Assembly (NCBI RefSeq): GCF_002001175.1
Contig: NZ_MUNT01000010.1
Span: 154,090 to 218,089 of the forward strand
Direction of reading: 5' to 3'
Source of the DNA: Rhodanobacter sp. C03
Lineage (GTDB): Bacteria; Pseudomonadota; Gammaproteobacteria; Xanthomonadales; Rhodanobacteraceae
Length of the DNA stretch: 64,000 bases
Made by a program: the position numbers and the translations under genes. This document shows, one piece after another, positions 43,258-51,039 of the stretch. The notes under the pieces were generated by a model. The model saw only the letters and a program-made list of their open reading frames with translations. It did not search any database and was not told where the DNA came from. Within the stretch, counting starts at the first letter, position 1, and each line of letters starts with the position of its first letter.

Positions 43258-43911
43258 ATGTCCGACCCGCGACCCCATGAGGCACTGATCGACCGCCTTG
43301 GTACCGACCTGGTGCCGGTGCGGCGTCTGCTGCCGCCATGGCTGCGCACCGCCGGTTGGATGCTGGCGGTGGCAGCCATCGCCGCCGTGCTTCTGATGCA
43401 TTACGGTGCGGATCCGATGCTGCGGCGCTGGGCCGTTACGCCGGATCTCGGCTGGGCCGGCATGGGGGCGGTGATCACCGCGATCACCGCCGCGTGGGCT
43501 GCGTTTGCCTTGGGTGTGCCGGGACGGCGCGCAGCCTGGGCCTGGCTGCCGTTGCCGGGTGCCTTGCTGTGGATCGGCGCCAGCGGAATGGGCTGCCTGC
43601 GCACGTGGATTGCTCCGGGTACGCATATCGCCAACATGCATCAGTCCGCCGATTGCCTGGTCTTCATCATCAGCTTCTCGATCCCGCTGTCCGCGCTGCT
43701 GATCGTGCTGTTGCGTCGCGCCTTCCCGCTGCGGCCGGTGCTCACCGCGGTGCTGATCGGCCTCGCCAGCGCGGCAGCCTCGGCCAGCCTGCTGGAGATC
43801 TGCCATGCCTACGATGCCGCTGCGACCGATCTGCTGACGCACGCACTGGCGGTGGCCGTGGTGGTGGCGGTCAACGCCGCGATGGGTGGCCGGCTGCTGT
43901 CAAAAGCCTGA
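43258..43911 (+). CDS. nrsF: NrsF-family (DUF1109) membrane anti-sigma factor
   Basis: A 217-residue protein with six predicted membrane helices. The cytosolic N-terminus (EALIDRLGTDLVPVRRLLPP) would bind the sigma factor. Cys133 (SADCLVF) and Cys182 (LEICHAYD) correspond to the two membrane/periplasmic cysteines reported as essential in Caulobacter NrsF; a third Cys (113) is nearby. Oxidation or metal binding at these sites is thought to release the sigma factor. It starts 4 bases after the sigma stop (ATG 43240 also possible) and ends inside a terminator. Confidence 0.9.
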   Translation: MSDPRPHEALIDRLGTDLVPVRRLLPPWLRTAGWMLAVAAIAAVLLMHYGADPMLRRWAVTPDLGWAGMGAVITAITAAWAAFALGVPGRRAAWAWLPLPGALLWIGASGMGCLRTWIAPGTHIANMHQSADCLVFIISFSIPLSALLIVLLRRAFPLRPVLTAVLIGLASAAASASLLEICHAYDAAATDLLTHALAVAVVVAVNAAMGGRLLSKA

Positions 43912-43926
43912 TCGCAGGCTTTTTTG
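43902..43926 (+). terminator. intrinsic terminator overlapping the nrsF stop
   Basis: AAAGCCTG-ATCG-CAGGCTTT stem followed by TTTT. The nrsF stop codon lies within the 5' arm and loop (43909-43911), so the operon ends right at the coding end. Confidence 0.9.
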
Positions 43927-44007
43927 TAGGAGCGGCTTCAGCCGCGATGCTTCTCGGGATCGACCAAGATCAGATCAAGAGCATCGCGGCTGAAGACGCT
44001 CCTACAG
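43926..44007. repeat. REP-type paired inverted repeat, copy 3
   Basis: GTAGGAGCGGCTTCAGCCGC at 43926 with the inverted partner GCGGCTGAAGACGCTCCTAC (43986-44005). Same design as copies at 27191 and 40655. It lies between the nrsF terminator and the convergent yajQ stop. Confidence 0.85.
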
Positions 44008-44015
44008 GGATTTCG

Positions 44016-44498
44016 TCAATCGCGGAAGTTGTCGAACTGCAGCGGCAACTCGACATCCGCCTTGCGCAGCACCGCCATCGCATCCTGCAGGTCGTCGCGC
44101 TTCTTGCCGGTGACGCGCAGCTTGTCGCCGTTGATCTGCGCCTCGACCTTGAGCTTGGCGGCCTTCAGCGCAGCCACCAGCTTCTTCGCGACCGGCTGTT
44201 CGATGCCCTGCTTGACGGTGATCTTCTGCCGCGAGCCACCCAGGTTGGTTTCCGGGTCGCCGACGTCGAGCGCGCGGACGTCGATCTTCCGTGCGATCAG
44301 CCGGGCGCGCAGGATGTCCAGCATCTGCTGCAGCTGGAACTCGCTGGGGGCGCTCTGCGTGATGACGAACTCGTCCAGTGCGTACGACGCGTCCTGACCC
44401 TTGAAATCGAAACGGGTGGACAGCTCGCGGTTGGCCTGGTCGACCGCATTGGTCAACTCGTGCTTGTCGACTTCGGAAATCACGTCAAAGGAGGGCAT
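44016..44498 (-). CDS. YajQ family protein, nucleotide/cyclic di-GMP binding
   Basis: A 160-residue protein with the full YajQ signature: MPSFDVISEVDKHELTNAVD at the start, STRFDFKG, ITVKQGIEQPVAKKLVAALK and the ending DVELPLQFDNFRD. YajQ members bind RNA or nucleotides; the Xanthomonas homologue was reported to bind cyclic di-GMP and act with a LysR regulator. The homologue here probably has a similar role. Confidence 0.95.
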   Translation of the reverse strand: MPSFDVISEVDKHELTNAVDQANRELSTRFDFKGQDASYALDEFVITQSAPSEFQLQQMLDILRARLIARKIDVRALDVGDPETNLGGSRQKITVKQGIEQPVAKKLVAALKAAKLKVEAQINGDKLRVTGKKRDDLQDAMAVLRKADVELPLQFDNFRD

Positions 44499-44570
44499 GG
44501 CGGCGGCTCGCTGGAAACAGAGTCAAAGTGTAAGCGATGCGGCTGGGCGATAATGCGCGAATTCCCTCTT

Positions 44571-44598
44571 CGTCATTCCGGCTTGCGCCGGAATGACG
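44571..44598. repeat. perfect inverted repeat CGTCATTCCGGC/GCCGGAATGACG
   Basis: A 12-bp perfect stem with a TTGC loop. CGTCATTCC...GGAATGACG hairpins are common dispersed intergenic repeats in proteobacteria. Only one copy is in this window. It lies between yajQ and the divergent flavoprotein gene. Confidence 0.75.
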
Positions 44599-44632
44599 AG
44601 CAAAAGCAAAGCGGCGTAACCATGGTGAGTTC

Positions 44633-45811
44633 TTGAAAACAGACGTGCTGATCGTTGGTGCCGGCGCCGCCGGGCTGATGTGCGCGATCGCCGCCGGCCA
44701 GCGCTGCCGCCGCGTGCTGGTGGTCGATCACGCCAACAAGGTCGGCAAGAAGATCCTGATGTCCGGCGGCGGCCGCTGCAATTTCACCAATACCGGCGCG
44801 ACCCCGGCGAACTACCTGTCGGCCAATCCGCATTTCGCCAAGTCCGCGCTGGCGCGTTACACCCCGCGGGACTTCATCGCGTTGGTCGAGAAACACCGCA
44901 TCGCGTACCACGAGAAAGAACTGGGCCAGCTGTTCTGCGACGACTCGTCCAAGCAGATCGTGCGCATGCTGCTGGACGAATGCGCCGTCGCCGGCGTCAC
45001 GGTGGAGGCGAACTGCGGCGTGCAGCGCGTGCGCAAGACGCCGGAAGGTTTCAGCGTGCTCACCGCACGCGGCGAGGTGCATGCCGAATCGCTGGTGTTG
45101 GCCAGCGGTGGCCTGTCGATTCCCAGCATGGGTGCCAGCGGCTTTGGTTACGAACTGGCCCGCCAGTTCGGTCATACCGTGCTGCCCAAGCGCGCCGGGC
45201 TGGTGCCGCTGACCTTGAGCGGCAAGCATCAGGAGCATTATCAGGACCTGGCCGGCGTGGCGTTGCCCGCGGTGGAAACGCGCGTGGGCAAGCAACGCTT
45301 CCGCGCCGGCCTGCTGTTTACCCATCGTGGTATCAGCGGTCCCTCTATCCTGCAGATCTCCTCGTACTGGAAACCCGGCGACGACCTGCGCATCGACCTG
45401 CTGCCGGATCAAAATGTTGGCGTATGGCTGATTGAACAGCGCACGGCCCGGCCACTGGCGGAGCTGAAAACCGTGCTCGGCGAGGTGCTGCCGAAACGGC
45501 TGGCGCAGCGGCTGTGCGAGCAATGGTTCGAAAGCCGGCCGATGCGCCAGTACCGCGAGGCTGAGCTGGAGCAGATCGGCGCGCAGCTCAACGCCTGGCC
45601 GATCACCGCCAGCGGCACCGAAGGCTATCGCACCGCCGAGGTGACGCTTGGCGGCGTCGATACCGATGGACTGTCCTCCAGCACGATGCAGTCGAAGCTG
45701 GTGCCGGGGCTGTATTTCATCGGCGAAGTAGTCGACGTCACCGGCTGGCTCGGTGGCTACAACTTCCAGTGGGCGTGGGCATCGGGGCAGGCGGCGGGCG
45801 AGGTGGTTTAG
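44633..45811 (+). CDS. BaiN/HI0933-type NAD(P)/FAD-dependent oxidoreductase
   Basis: A 392-residue flavoprotein with FAD-binding GAGAAGLMCAIAAGQR near the N-terminus, the family motif KVGKKILMSGGGRCNFTN and LVLASGGLSIPSMGASGFGYELA. The C-terminal GLYFIGEVVDVTGWLGGYNFQWAWASG is highly characteristic of HI0933-like proteins. The reaction is unknown in most species. Translation probably begins at TTG 44633, because the nearby ATG is out of frame and KTDVLIVGAGAAG is the family start. Confidence 0.9.
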   Translation: MKTDVLIVGAGAAGLMCAIAAGQRCRRVLVVDHANKVGKKILMSGGGRCNFTNTGATPANYLSANPHFAKSALARYTPRDFIALVEKHRIAYHEKELGQLFCDDSSKQIVRMLLDECAVAGVTVEANCGVQRVRKTPEGFSVLTARGEVHAESLVLASGGLSIPSMGASGFGYELARQFGHTVLPKRAGLVPLTLSGKHQEHYQDLAGVALPAVETRVGKQRFRAGLLFTHRGISGPSILQISSYWKPGDDLRIDLLPDQNVGVWLIEQRTARPLAELKTVLGEVLPKRLAQRLCEQWFESRPMRQYREAELEQIGAQLNAWPITASGTEGYRTAEVTLGGVDTDGLSSSTMQSKLVPGLYFIGEVVDVTGWLGGYNFQWAWASGQAAGEVV

Positions 45812-45881
45812 CTTGCGGCTTCGCACGTCATGAACACGGCACATGCTTCACTGCGCCGGAGTCGACGATGAGGAAACCAGC

Positions 45882-46766
45882 ATGAAAGTCGGATTTATCG
45901 GCCTCGGCGCGATGGGCAGCGCGATGGCCAGCAACCTGCTGGCGGCCGGGCACACACTGACCGTGTGGAACCGCTCCGCCGCAGCCACCGAACCTCTGGC
46001 ATCGCTTGGTGCCAAGGTGGCACGTACGGCCGATCGGGCCGCGCAGGGTGACGTGCTGTGCAGCATGCTGGCCAACGATCAGGCCGTGCGTGAGGTATTC
46101 CTCGACGGCGGCCTGCTCGATGCGATGGACCGCGGCACTGTGCACGTGAACCACGCCACGATTTCGGTGGCACTGGCCAAGCAACTCGTCGAGGAACACG
46201 CGAGGCGCGGCCTGTCGTATGTCGCTGCGCCGGTGTTTGGACGTCCGGACATGGCCGCTGCGGCGAAGCTGAATATCCTCGTCGCCGGCCCATCTGCCGT
46301 GATCGAGCGCGTGCGACCTCTGCTGGATGCGATGGGCAGCAGGCTATGGCCGCTGGGCGAAGCGCCCGAGCGCGCGAACGTGGCGAAGATCGCCGGTAAC
46401 TTCATGTTGGCCGCGGCGATCGAGAGCATGGCCGAGGCGACAGCGCTCACCCGTGCGCACGGCATCAGTGCCGCGGATTTCCTCGAGGTGATGACAAACA
46501 CCCTGTTTGCCGCACCGGCCTATCAGGGTTATGGCAAGCTGATCGCCGAGCAGCGCTTCAAGCCGGCCGGGTTCGCGCTGCCGCTGGGCCTGAAGGATGT
46601 CGAGCTGGCCCTGACGGCGGGTTCGGCGGCGCGCGTGCCGCTGCCGTTCGCCGGTGTGCTGCGCGACAGCCTGCTGGAGGCGCTGGCTGCCGGCGATGCG
46701 GAACTGGACTGGTCGGCGCTGGCGCTGGTCGCTGCGCGTCGCGCGCACCTGGACGAACGCGGGTAA
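45882..46766 (+). CDS. NAD(P)-dependent beta-hydroxyacid dehydrogenase (3-HIBDH family)
   Basis: A 294-residue protein with the dinucleotide motif VGFIGLGAMGSAMA, the substrate-binding stretch and the catalytic Lys in VAKIAGNFMLAAAIESMAEA. Members include 3-hydroxyisobutyrate, tartronate-semialdehyde and imine reductase-type enzymes, so the substrate is open. The ATG at 45882 (MKVGFIG) is fixed by the Rossmann start. Confidence 0.9.
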   Translation: MKVGFIGLGAMGSAMASNLLAAGHTLTVWNRSAAATEPLASLGAKVARTADRAAQGDVLCSMLANDQAVREVFLDGGLLDAMDRGTVHVNHATISVALAKQLVEEHARRGLSYVAAPVFGRPDMAAAAKLNILVAGPSAVIERVRPLLDAMGSRLWPLGEAPERANVAKIAGNFMLAAAIESMAEATALTRAHGISAADFLEVMTNTLFAAPAYQGYGKLIAEQRFKPAGFALPLGLKDVELALTAGSAARVPLPFAGVLRDSLLEALAAGDAELDWSALALVAARRAHLDERG

Positions 46767-46793
46767 GTTTTATCCGTGCGCGGTGGATGGATA

Positions 46794-47681
46794 TCACGCC
46801 ACGCGCGGGTCCCAGTCCAGCGTGCCGTCGATGACAGTGTGGCTGCGTCCGCCCACCCAGATCGAGGTGCCGTCGATCTGCACGAGCAGTCGCGCGTCAT
46901 GGCCGATCTCGCGCCCCTGGCTGACCTGATAACCGCGAGCCAGCGTGCCGCGCGGTTCGGCGTGGGCGATATAGGCGGCGATCAGCCCATTGGCAGCGCC
47001 GGAGGCGGGATCCTCGACGATGCCGACGCCAGCCGGGAACGCGCGCACGACCAGCTGGTAGTCGGGACGGTGGCTTCGTGCGAACGCACACAGGCCCATG
47101 CTGTCGCTGGCCCGGGCCAATGCACCGACCGCTGCATGATCGGGCTGCCACGCACGCAGGCTGGCCTCGTCGGCGACCTCGGCCAGCCACCAGCGCCGGC
47201 CGCCGTCGACCAGTGCCGGTGGCAATACGCCGAGTTCGATGCCGGCCAGCGCCGCGGGCAGCAGCGGATGTGCCGCGCGGCCGGTTTCCAGTACGCGCTC
47301 GCCGGGTGATTGCAGCAAGAGTTCGCGGCTGGCACCGCTGCCCTCGACACGAATCGGCAGCACGCCCGCGCCGCATTCCTGCCATAGCAGGCCATCGCGC
47401 GGCTCGGCCATTCCGCAGGCCAGCGCCGCATGGGCGCTGCCGATGCTGGGATGGCCGGCGAACGGGATTTCCTTGTGCGGGGTGAAGATGCGCACACGGT
47501 AACTCGCCTTCGGAGCGGTCGGCGGCAGCAGGAAGGTGGTCTCGACCAGCGCCGTCCAGCGCGCGAAACGCTGCATCGCCTCGTCGCTCCAGTCACCCGC
47601 GCCGATCACCACGCCGAGATGGTTGCCACCGCCGAGGGTGGCGGCAAAGACGTCCAGGTGCAGGTAACGAAGCAAAGTCAT
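46794..47681 (-). CDS. PhzF family isomerase/epimerase
   Basis: A 295-residue protein with two diaminopimelate-epimerase-like lobes. The N-terminal LHLDVFAATLGGGNHLGVV, the acidic active-site region LVETTFLLP, EIPFAGHPSIGSAHA and the C-terminal EDPASGAANGLIAAYIA are PhzF signatures. Outside phenazine operons the function is usually unknown, and no phenazine gene is present here. ATG 47681 is chosen from the family start; the frame extends further. Confidence 0.92.
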   Translation of the reverse strand: MTLLRYLHLDVFAATLGGGNHLGVVIGAGDWSDEAMQRFARWTALVETTFLLPPTAPKASYRVRIFTPHKEIPFAGHPSIGSAHAALACGMAEPRDGLLWQECGAGVLPIRVEGSGASRELLLQSPGERVLETGRAAHPLLPAALAGIELGVLPPALVDGGRRWWLAEVADEASLRAWQPDHAAVGALARASDSMGLCAFARSHRPDYQLVVRAFPAGVGIVEDPASGAANGLIAAYIAHAEPRGTLARGYQVSQGREIGHDARLLVQIDGTSIWVGGRSHTVIDGTLDWDPRVA

Positions 47682-47816
47682 GATTCCGTGATGCGACAGG
47701 AAGCCGCATAAGGCGGCGGATGATAGCCGTGCCGCCGTGTTCTGGGCAGGGGCGGTCGACAAGACCGCGCCGGGACGCCAAGATGCCAAGCTTTGTCACC
47801 TGCTGCGGGAACGTTC

Positions 47817-48422
47817 ATGCCTATCACCCTGGTCATCATCGCGATCACCTGCATCGTTTCGTTCATGGCGTTCAAGAACAGCCGGCTGATGAACGACCTG
47901 ATCCTGTGGCCGCCGGCGATCACCCGCCAGCGCGAATATCACCGGCTGGTGACCTACGGCTTGGTGCATGCGGATTTCAACCACCTGCTGTTCAACATGT
48001 TCACGCTGTTCTTCTTCGGCCGCGCGATGGAGGGATTCTTCACCGATCGACTGGGCATGCTTGGTTTCGCGCTGTTCTATATCGGCGGCCTGGTGCTCTC
48101 GATCCTGCCGACCTATCTGAAGAACCGCGGCAACCCGAATTACCGCAGCCTCGGCGCCTCGGGCGCGGTGTCGGCGGTGCTGTTCGCGTATATCCTGATA
48201 GCGCCGTGGTCGCGCATCATCGTGCTGGTGATCCCGATGCCGGCGATCGTCTATGCGGTGTTGTACACCGGCTACTCGATCTACATGGACCGACGCGGCC
48301 AGGGCAACATCAACCACAGTGCGCATTTGTGGGGCGCGGCTTACGGCGTGATCTTCACCTTGCTGGTGGATCAGCGCGTACTGCCGCATTTTCTCAATGC
48401 ACTGATGCGTCCCAGCTTCTGA
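47817..48422 (+). CDS. rhomboid family intramembrane serine protease
   Basis: A 201-residue membrane protein with six predicted helices. The catalytic Ser is in SLGASGAVSAVLF and the His in NHSAHLWGAAYG; the conserved HADFNHLLFNMFTLFFFG is the L1-H2 rhomboid signature. It cuts substrates within the inner membrane. ATG 47817 follows a weak ribosome site (GGGAACG). Confidence 0.93.
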   Translation: MPITLVIIAITCIVSFMAFKNSRLMNDLILWPPAITRQREYHRLVTYGLVHADFNHLLFNMFTLFFFGRAMEGFFTDRLGMLGFALFYIGGLVLSILPTYLKNRGNPNYRSLGASGAVSAVLFAYILIAPWSRIIVLVIPMPAIVYAVLYTGYSIYMDRRGQGNINHSAHLWGAAYGVIFTLLVDQRVLPHFLNALMRPSF

Positions 48423-48558
48423 CGCCTCGCGAACCGATCATCCGTGCGCCCACGGCGGTGCCCGGATAATGAACGGTTCTTGCACTGCGTGATGCCCGGT
48501 GCGGCCGAGGCGTGCATACTCGTGTCGGTTGCATTGATCCCCGCAGGAGAACGAACGC

Positions 48559-49299
48559 ATGGCTATGACCCGCAAGTCGGCTGCGAAGAAGTCCGCGGCA
48601 AAGAAGACCACCAAGAAAACGGCTACCAGGAAGGCACCTGCGAAAAAGGCATCTTCCCGCAGCACCGCTAAGGCGGCACCGCGCAAGACGGCGGTGAAGA
48701 AACTCGCCGCCAAAAAAACAGCGACGAAGAAGCCGGCATTGAAGAAGCCCGCGACGAAGAAGGTTGCTGCGAAGAAGGTAGCGACAAAGAAAGTCGCGAC
48801 AAGGAAGCCGGCAGCAAAGAAGGCCGTCGCCCGGAAAGTGATCGTCCGGAAAGCCGGTCCGCAGAAGTCTGCTGCGAAGAAACCGGTTGCGAAGAAGCCC
48901 GCCGCCCGAAAGGTGGCCACGCGCCCGCCCAGCAAGGCAGTGGCCAAGCCGGCATCGGGCAAACTGCTGGCGCCAGCCGTGGCGAAGCGCCAGCCGACGG
49001 CCAAGCCAGTAAGCAAGCCAGCTGTCGCCGTGAAGAAGCCAGTCGCGCGCAAGCTTCCGGTGATCGAGGCGCCAATCAAGCACATCAGCCCGGAAGAAGC
49101 GGTGGCGCATATCCAGGCATTGCTCGAAGCCAAGCAGGAACGGGTACGGCAAGGGCCGAGCTGGCCAGATGCCAATCCGGTACCGGGTGGCTCGAATGGT
49201 GCCGAGATGCATCCGCCTGTCCCGGCTGCAGGTGGTGAGGGCGGCGATGGCCGTGTACTGGCACCCCAGCGTGGCGATCAGAGCAAGCGCAAGGGCTGA
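48559..49299 (+). CDS. histone H1-like Lys/Ala-rich protein (AlgP-like)
   Basis: A 246-residue, very basic protein. Residues 1-165 are a run of AKK, KPAAK and KKVATKK repeats like the C-terminal tails of histone H1 and Pseudomonas AlgP. A short central segment (KHISPEEAVAHIQALLEAKQERVRQ) may form a helix, and the last 60 residues are Gly/Pro-rich and end in KRKG. It probably binds DNA non-specifically or helps regulation. An AGGAGA ribosome site precedes ATG 48559 (or 48565). Confidence 0.85.
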   Translation: MAMTRKSAAKKSAAKKTTKKTATRKAPAKKASSRSTAKAAPRKTAVKKLAAKKTATKKPALKKPATKKVAAKKVATKKVATRKPAAKKAVARKVIVRKAGPQKSAAKKPVAKKPAARKVATRPPSKAVAKPASGKLLAPAVAKRQPTAKPVSKPAVAVKKPVARKLPVIEAPIKHISPEEAVAHIQALLEAKQERVRQGPSWPDANPVPGGSNGAEMHPPVPAAGGEGGDGRVLAPQRGDQSKRKG

Positions 49300-49320
49300 G
49301 CCAGGTGACGGCCCTTCCAG

Positions 49321-49360
49321 GGCACATGGCTGGCAGCTAAATGCCGTCCAGCCATGTGCC
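49321..49360. repeat. 13-bp perfect inverted repeat after the H1-like gene
   Basis: GGCACATGGCTGG at 49321-49333 pairs with CCAGCCATGTGCC at 49348-49360 over a 14-base loop. It starts 22 bases after the stop. No T-tract follows, so it may act as an RNA-stabilising stem or operator rather than an intrinsic terminator. Confidence 0.6.
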
Positions 49361-49426
49361 GAAAACTCAGTACGCGTTCAAGCATTACGGTCCAGTATGG
49401 CGTTGTCACTCCGGTGGAGACGGATC

Positions 49427-49801
49427 ATGAAACGCCTGTTAGCCAGTCTTGCCCTGATTGCCGCTGCGGCGACGTTGTCAGGCTGCTATTACGATCCGGG
49501 CTACGTGCGTAGCTCCGGTTACGGCGGCGCCTACTACACCCAGGTGGCGCCGGCTTATTACAACGGCTACTACGCGGGACCGGGCTATTACGACGGCGGT
49601 TATTACGGTTACTACGGCTGCTGCTACGGACCGAGCGTGAACCTCTGGTATGGCGGCTCGGGCTATTACCGTGGCGGGTATGGTTACCGCGGCTACCGTG
49701 GTTACCCGGGCGGTAACTGGCATGGCGCGCGGGCGTCGGGTGCCGCACGTGGTGCCTCCCATGGCAGTGCGCATAGCAGCGGCAGTACCCACCATCACTA
49801 G
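49427..49801 (+). CDS. Tyr/Gly-rich lipoprotein
   Basis: A 124-residue protein with a lipoprotein signal (SLALIAAAATLSGC, lipobox LSGC) and a mature part dominated by Gly and Tyr (YYNGYYAGPGYYDGGYYGYY). It contains a Cys pair YGCCYG and a C-terminal Ser/His-rich tail ending in HHH. It is probably a low-complexity, partly disordered envelope protein; the His tail could bind metals. I do not know its function. Confidence 0.7.
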   Translation: MKRLLASLALIAAAATLSGCYYDPGYVRSSGYGGAYYTQVAPAYYNGYYAGPGYYDGGYYGYYGCCYGPSVNLWYGGSGYYRGGYGYRGYRGYPGGNWHGARASGAARGASHGSAHSSGSTHHH

Positions 49802-49847
49802 GTCCATCAGCACCAGGCAGTCCTGACACTTCAGGCACAATGGCGGC

Positions 49848-50942
49848 ATGTCCCGATTCCGGTTCGTGCCGCAGCCCGTCCGCTTTCCAAGGCTCATCGT
49901 CATCGCGACGGTGGGCCTTGTGCTTTGTGCCTGCAGCAGCCTGCGTTATTACACGCAGGCTGCACATGGGCAGGGCGAGCTGGTCATCCATCGGCGTGCG
50001 GTGAGCGCCGTCGTCAGCGATCCGGCCACCGATCCGAAACTCGCCGCGCGCCTGCAGTTGGCGCAGCAGGCGCGCCGATTCGCTTCAGAGCGGCTGGGTT
50101 TGCCGGACAATCGCAGCTATACCGGCTACGTCGAGCTGCATCGGCCGTACGTGGTGTGGAATGTGTTTGCCACGCCGCGCTTCTCGGTGGAAGCCGTACC
50201 GCAATGTTTTCCGGTCACGGGTTGCGTCGCCTATCGCGGCTGGTTCAGCGAAGTCGATGCGAAGGCCGATGCGGCGAAGTTGCAGGCGCGCGGCGACGAT
50301 GTCTGGATCGGCGGCGTGCCTGCGTATTCCACGCTGGGCTGGTTCGCCGACCCGATCCTCTCCAGCATGCTGCGCTGGGACGACGATGAACTCGACAGTA
50401 CGATCTTCCATGAGTTGGCGCACCAGCTGATCTACGTGAAGGACGACACCGCGTTCAACGAATCCTTCGCCAGCTTCGTGCAGACTGAGGGTCTGCGCGA
50501 ATGGCGGCAGTCACGCGGCCTGCAACCGCAGGACGATCGTGCGCAGGCGATGGATGATGGTTTCACCGGACTCGTGCTGGATCTGCGCGAACGTCTGAAG
50601 ACTCTCTATGCCAGTGGCGTGGACCAGCCGACGATGACGGCTGGCAAGCAACGCGAGATCGCGGCGTTTCGCGTGCGTTACGCGCAATGGCGCGACCACG
50701 ACTGGCCGAACGACCACCGTTACGACGACTGGGTGGCTTCACCCATCAACAACGCCCGACTGTTGCCATTCGGTTTGTACGACCAGTGGACGCCGGCATT
50801 CGCCGTATTGTTCCAGCGCGCCGAACGCAGCTGGCCGGCGTTCTATGCCGAGGTGCGGCAACTGGCGAGGATGCCGGAGCAGCAGCGGCACGCAGAACTA
50901 GAACGCGACCAGCGCGCCCGTGGTGCAGCGCTGTCAAAGTGA
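49848..50942 (+). CDS. lipoprotein zinc aminopeptidase family protein (PF10023-like)
   Basis: A 364-residue lipoprotein (lipobox LVLCAC). It has the HExxH motif in STIFHELAHQLIYVKDDTAFNESFASFVQ, where the distal Glu (FNESF) is the likely third zinc ligand. The N-terminal CSSLRYYTQAAHGQGELV is the conserved start of the predicted aminopeptidase family. It sits in the periplasm on a membrane. Substrate specificity is not known. It is convergent with the S53 gene. Confidence 0.9.
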   Translation: MSRFRFVPQPVRFPRLIVIATVGLVLCACSSLRYYTQAAHGQGELVIHRRAVSAVVSDPATDPKLAARLQLAQQARRFASERLGLPDNRSYTGYVELHRPYVVWNVFATPRFSVEAVPQCFPVTGCVAYRGWFSEVDAKADAAKLQARGDDVWIGGVPAYSTLGWFADPILSSMLRWDDDELDSTIFHELAHQLIYVKDDTAFNESFASFVQTEGLREWRQSRGLQPQDDRAQAMDDGFTGLVLDLRERLKTLYASGVDQPTMTAGKQREIAAFRVRYAQWRDHDWPNDHRYDDWVASPINNARLLPFGLYDQWTPAFAVLFQRAERSWPAFYAEVRQLARMPEQQRHAELERDQRARGAALSK

Positions 50943-50981
50943 TTAGGCCACTCATGATTCGCAGATCGGCTGCGATTCGCT

Positions 50982-51010
50982 CGACCCGGCACCACTCGGG
51001 TACCGGGTCG
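50982..51010. terminator. hairpin between convergent aminopeptidase and S53 genes
   Basis: CGACCCGG (50982-50989) pairs with CCGGGTCG (51003-51010) over a 13-base loop. It lies between two convergent stops, where a shared terminator would be expected. It lacks a clear T-tract. Confidence 0.5.
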
Positions 51011-51039
51011 CTGCCTGCGCGATGCAGAGAAGTGTGCGT

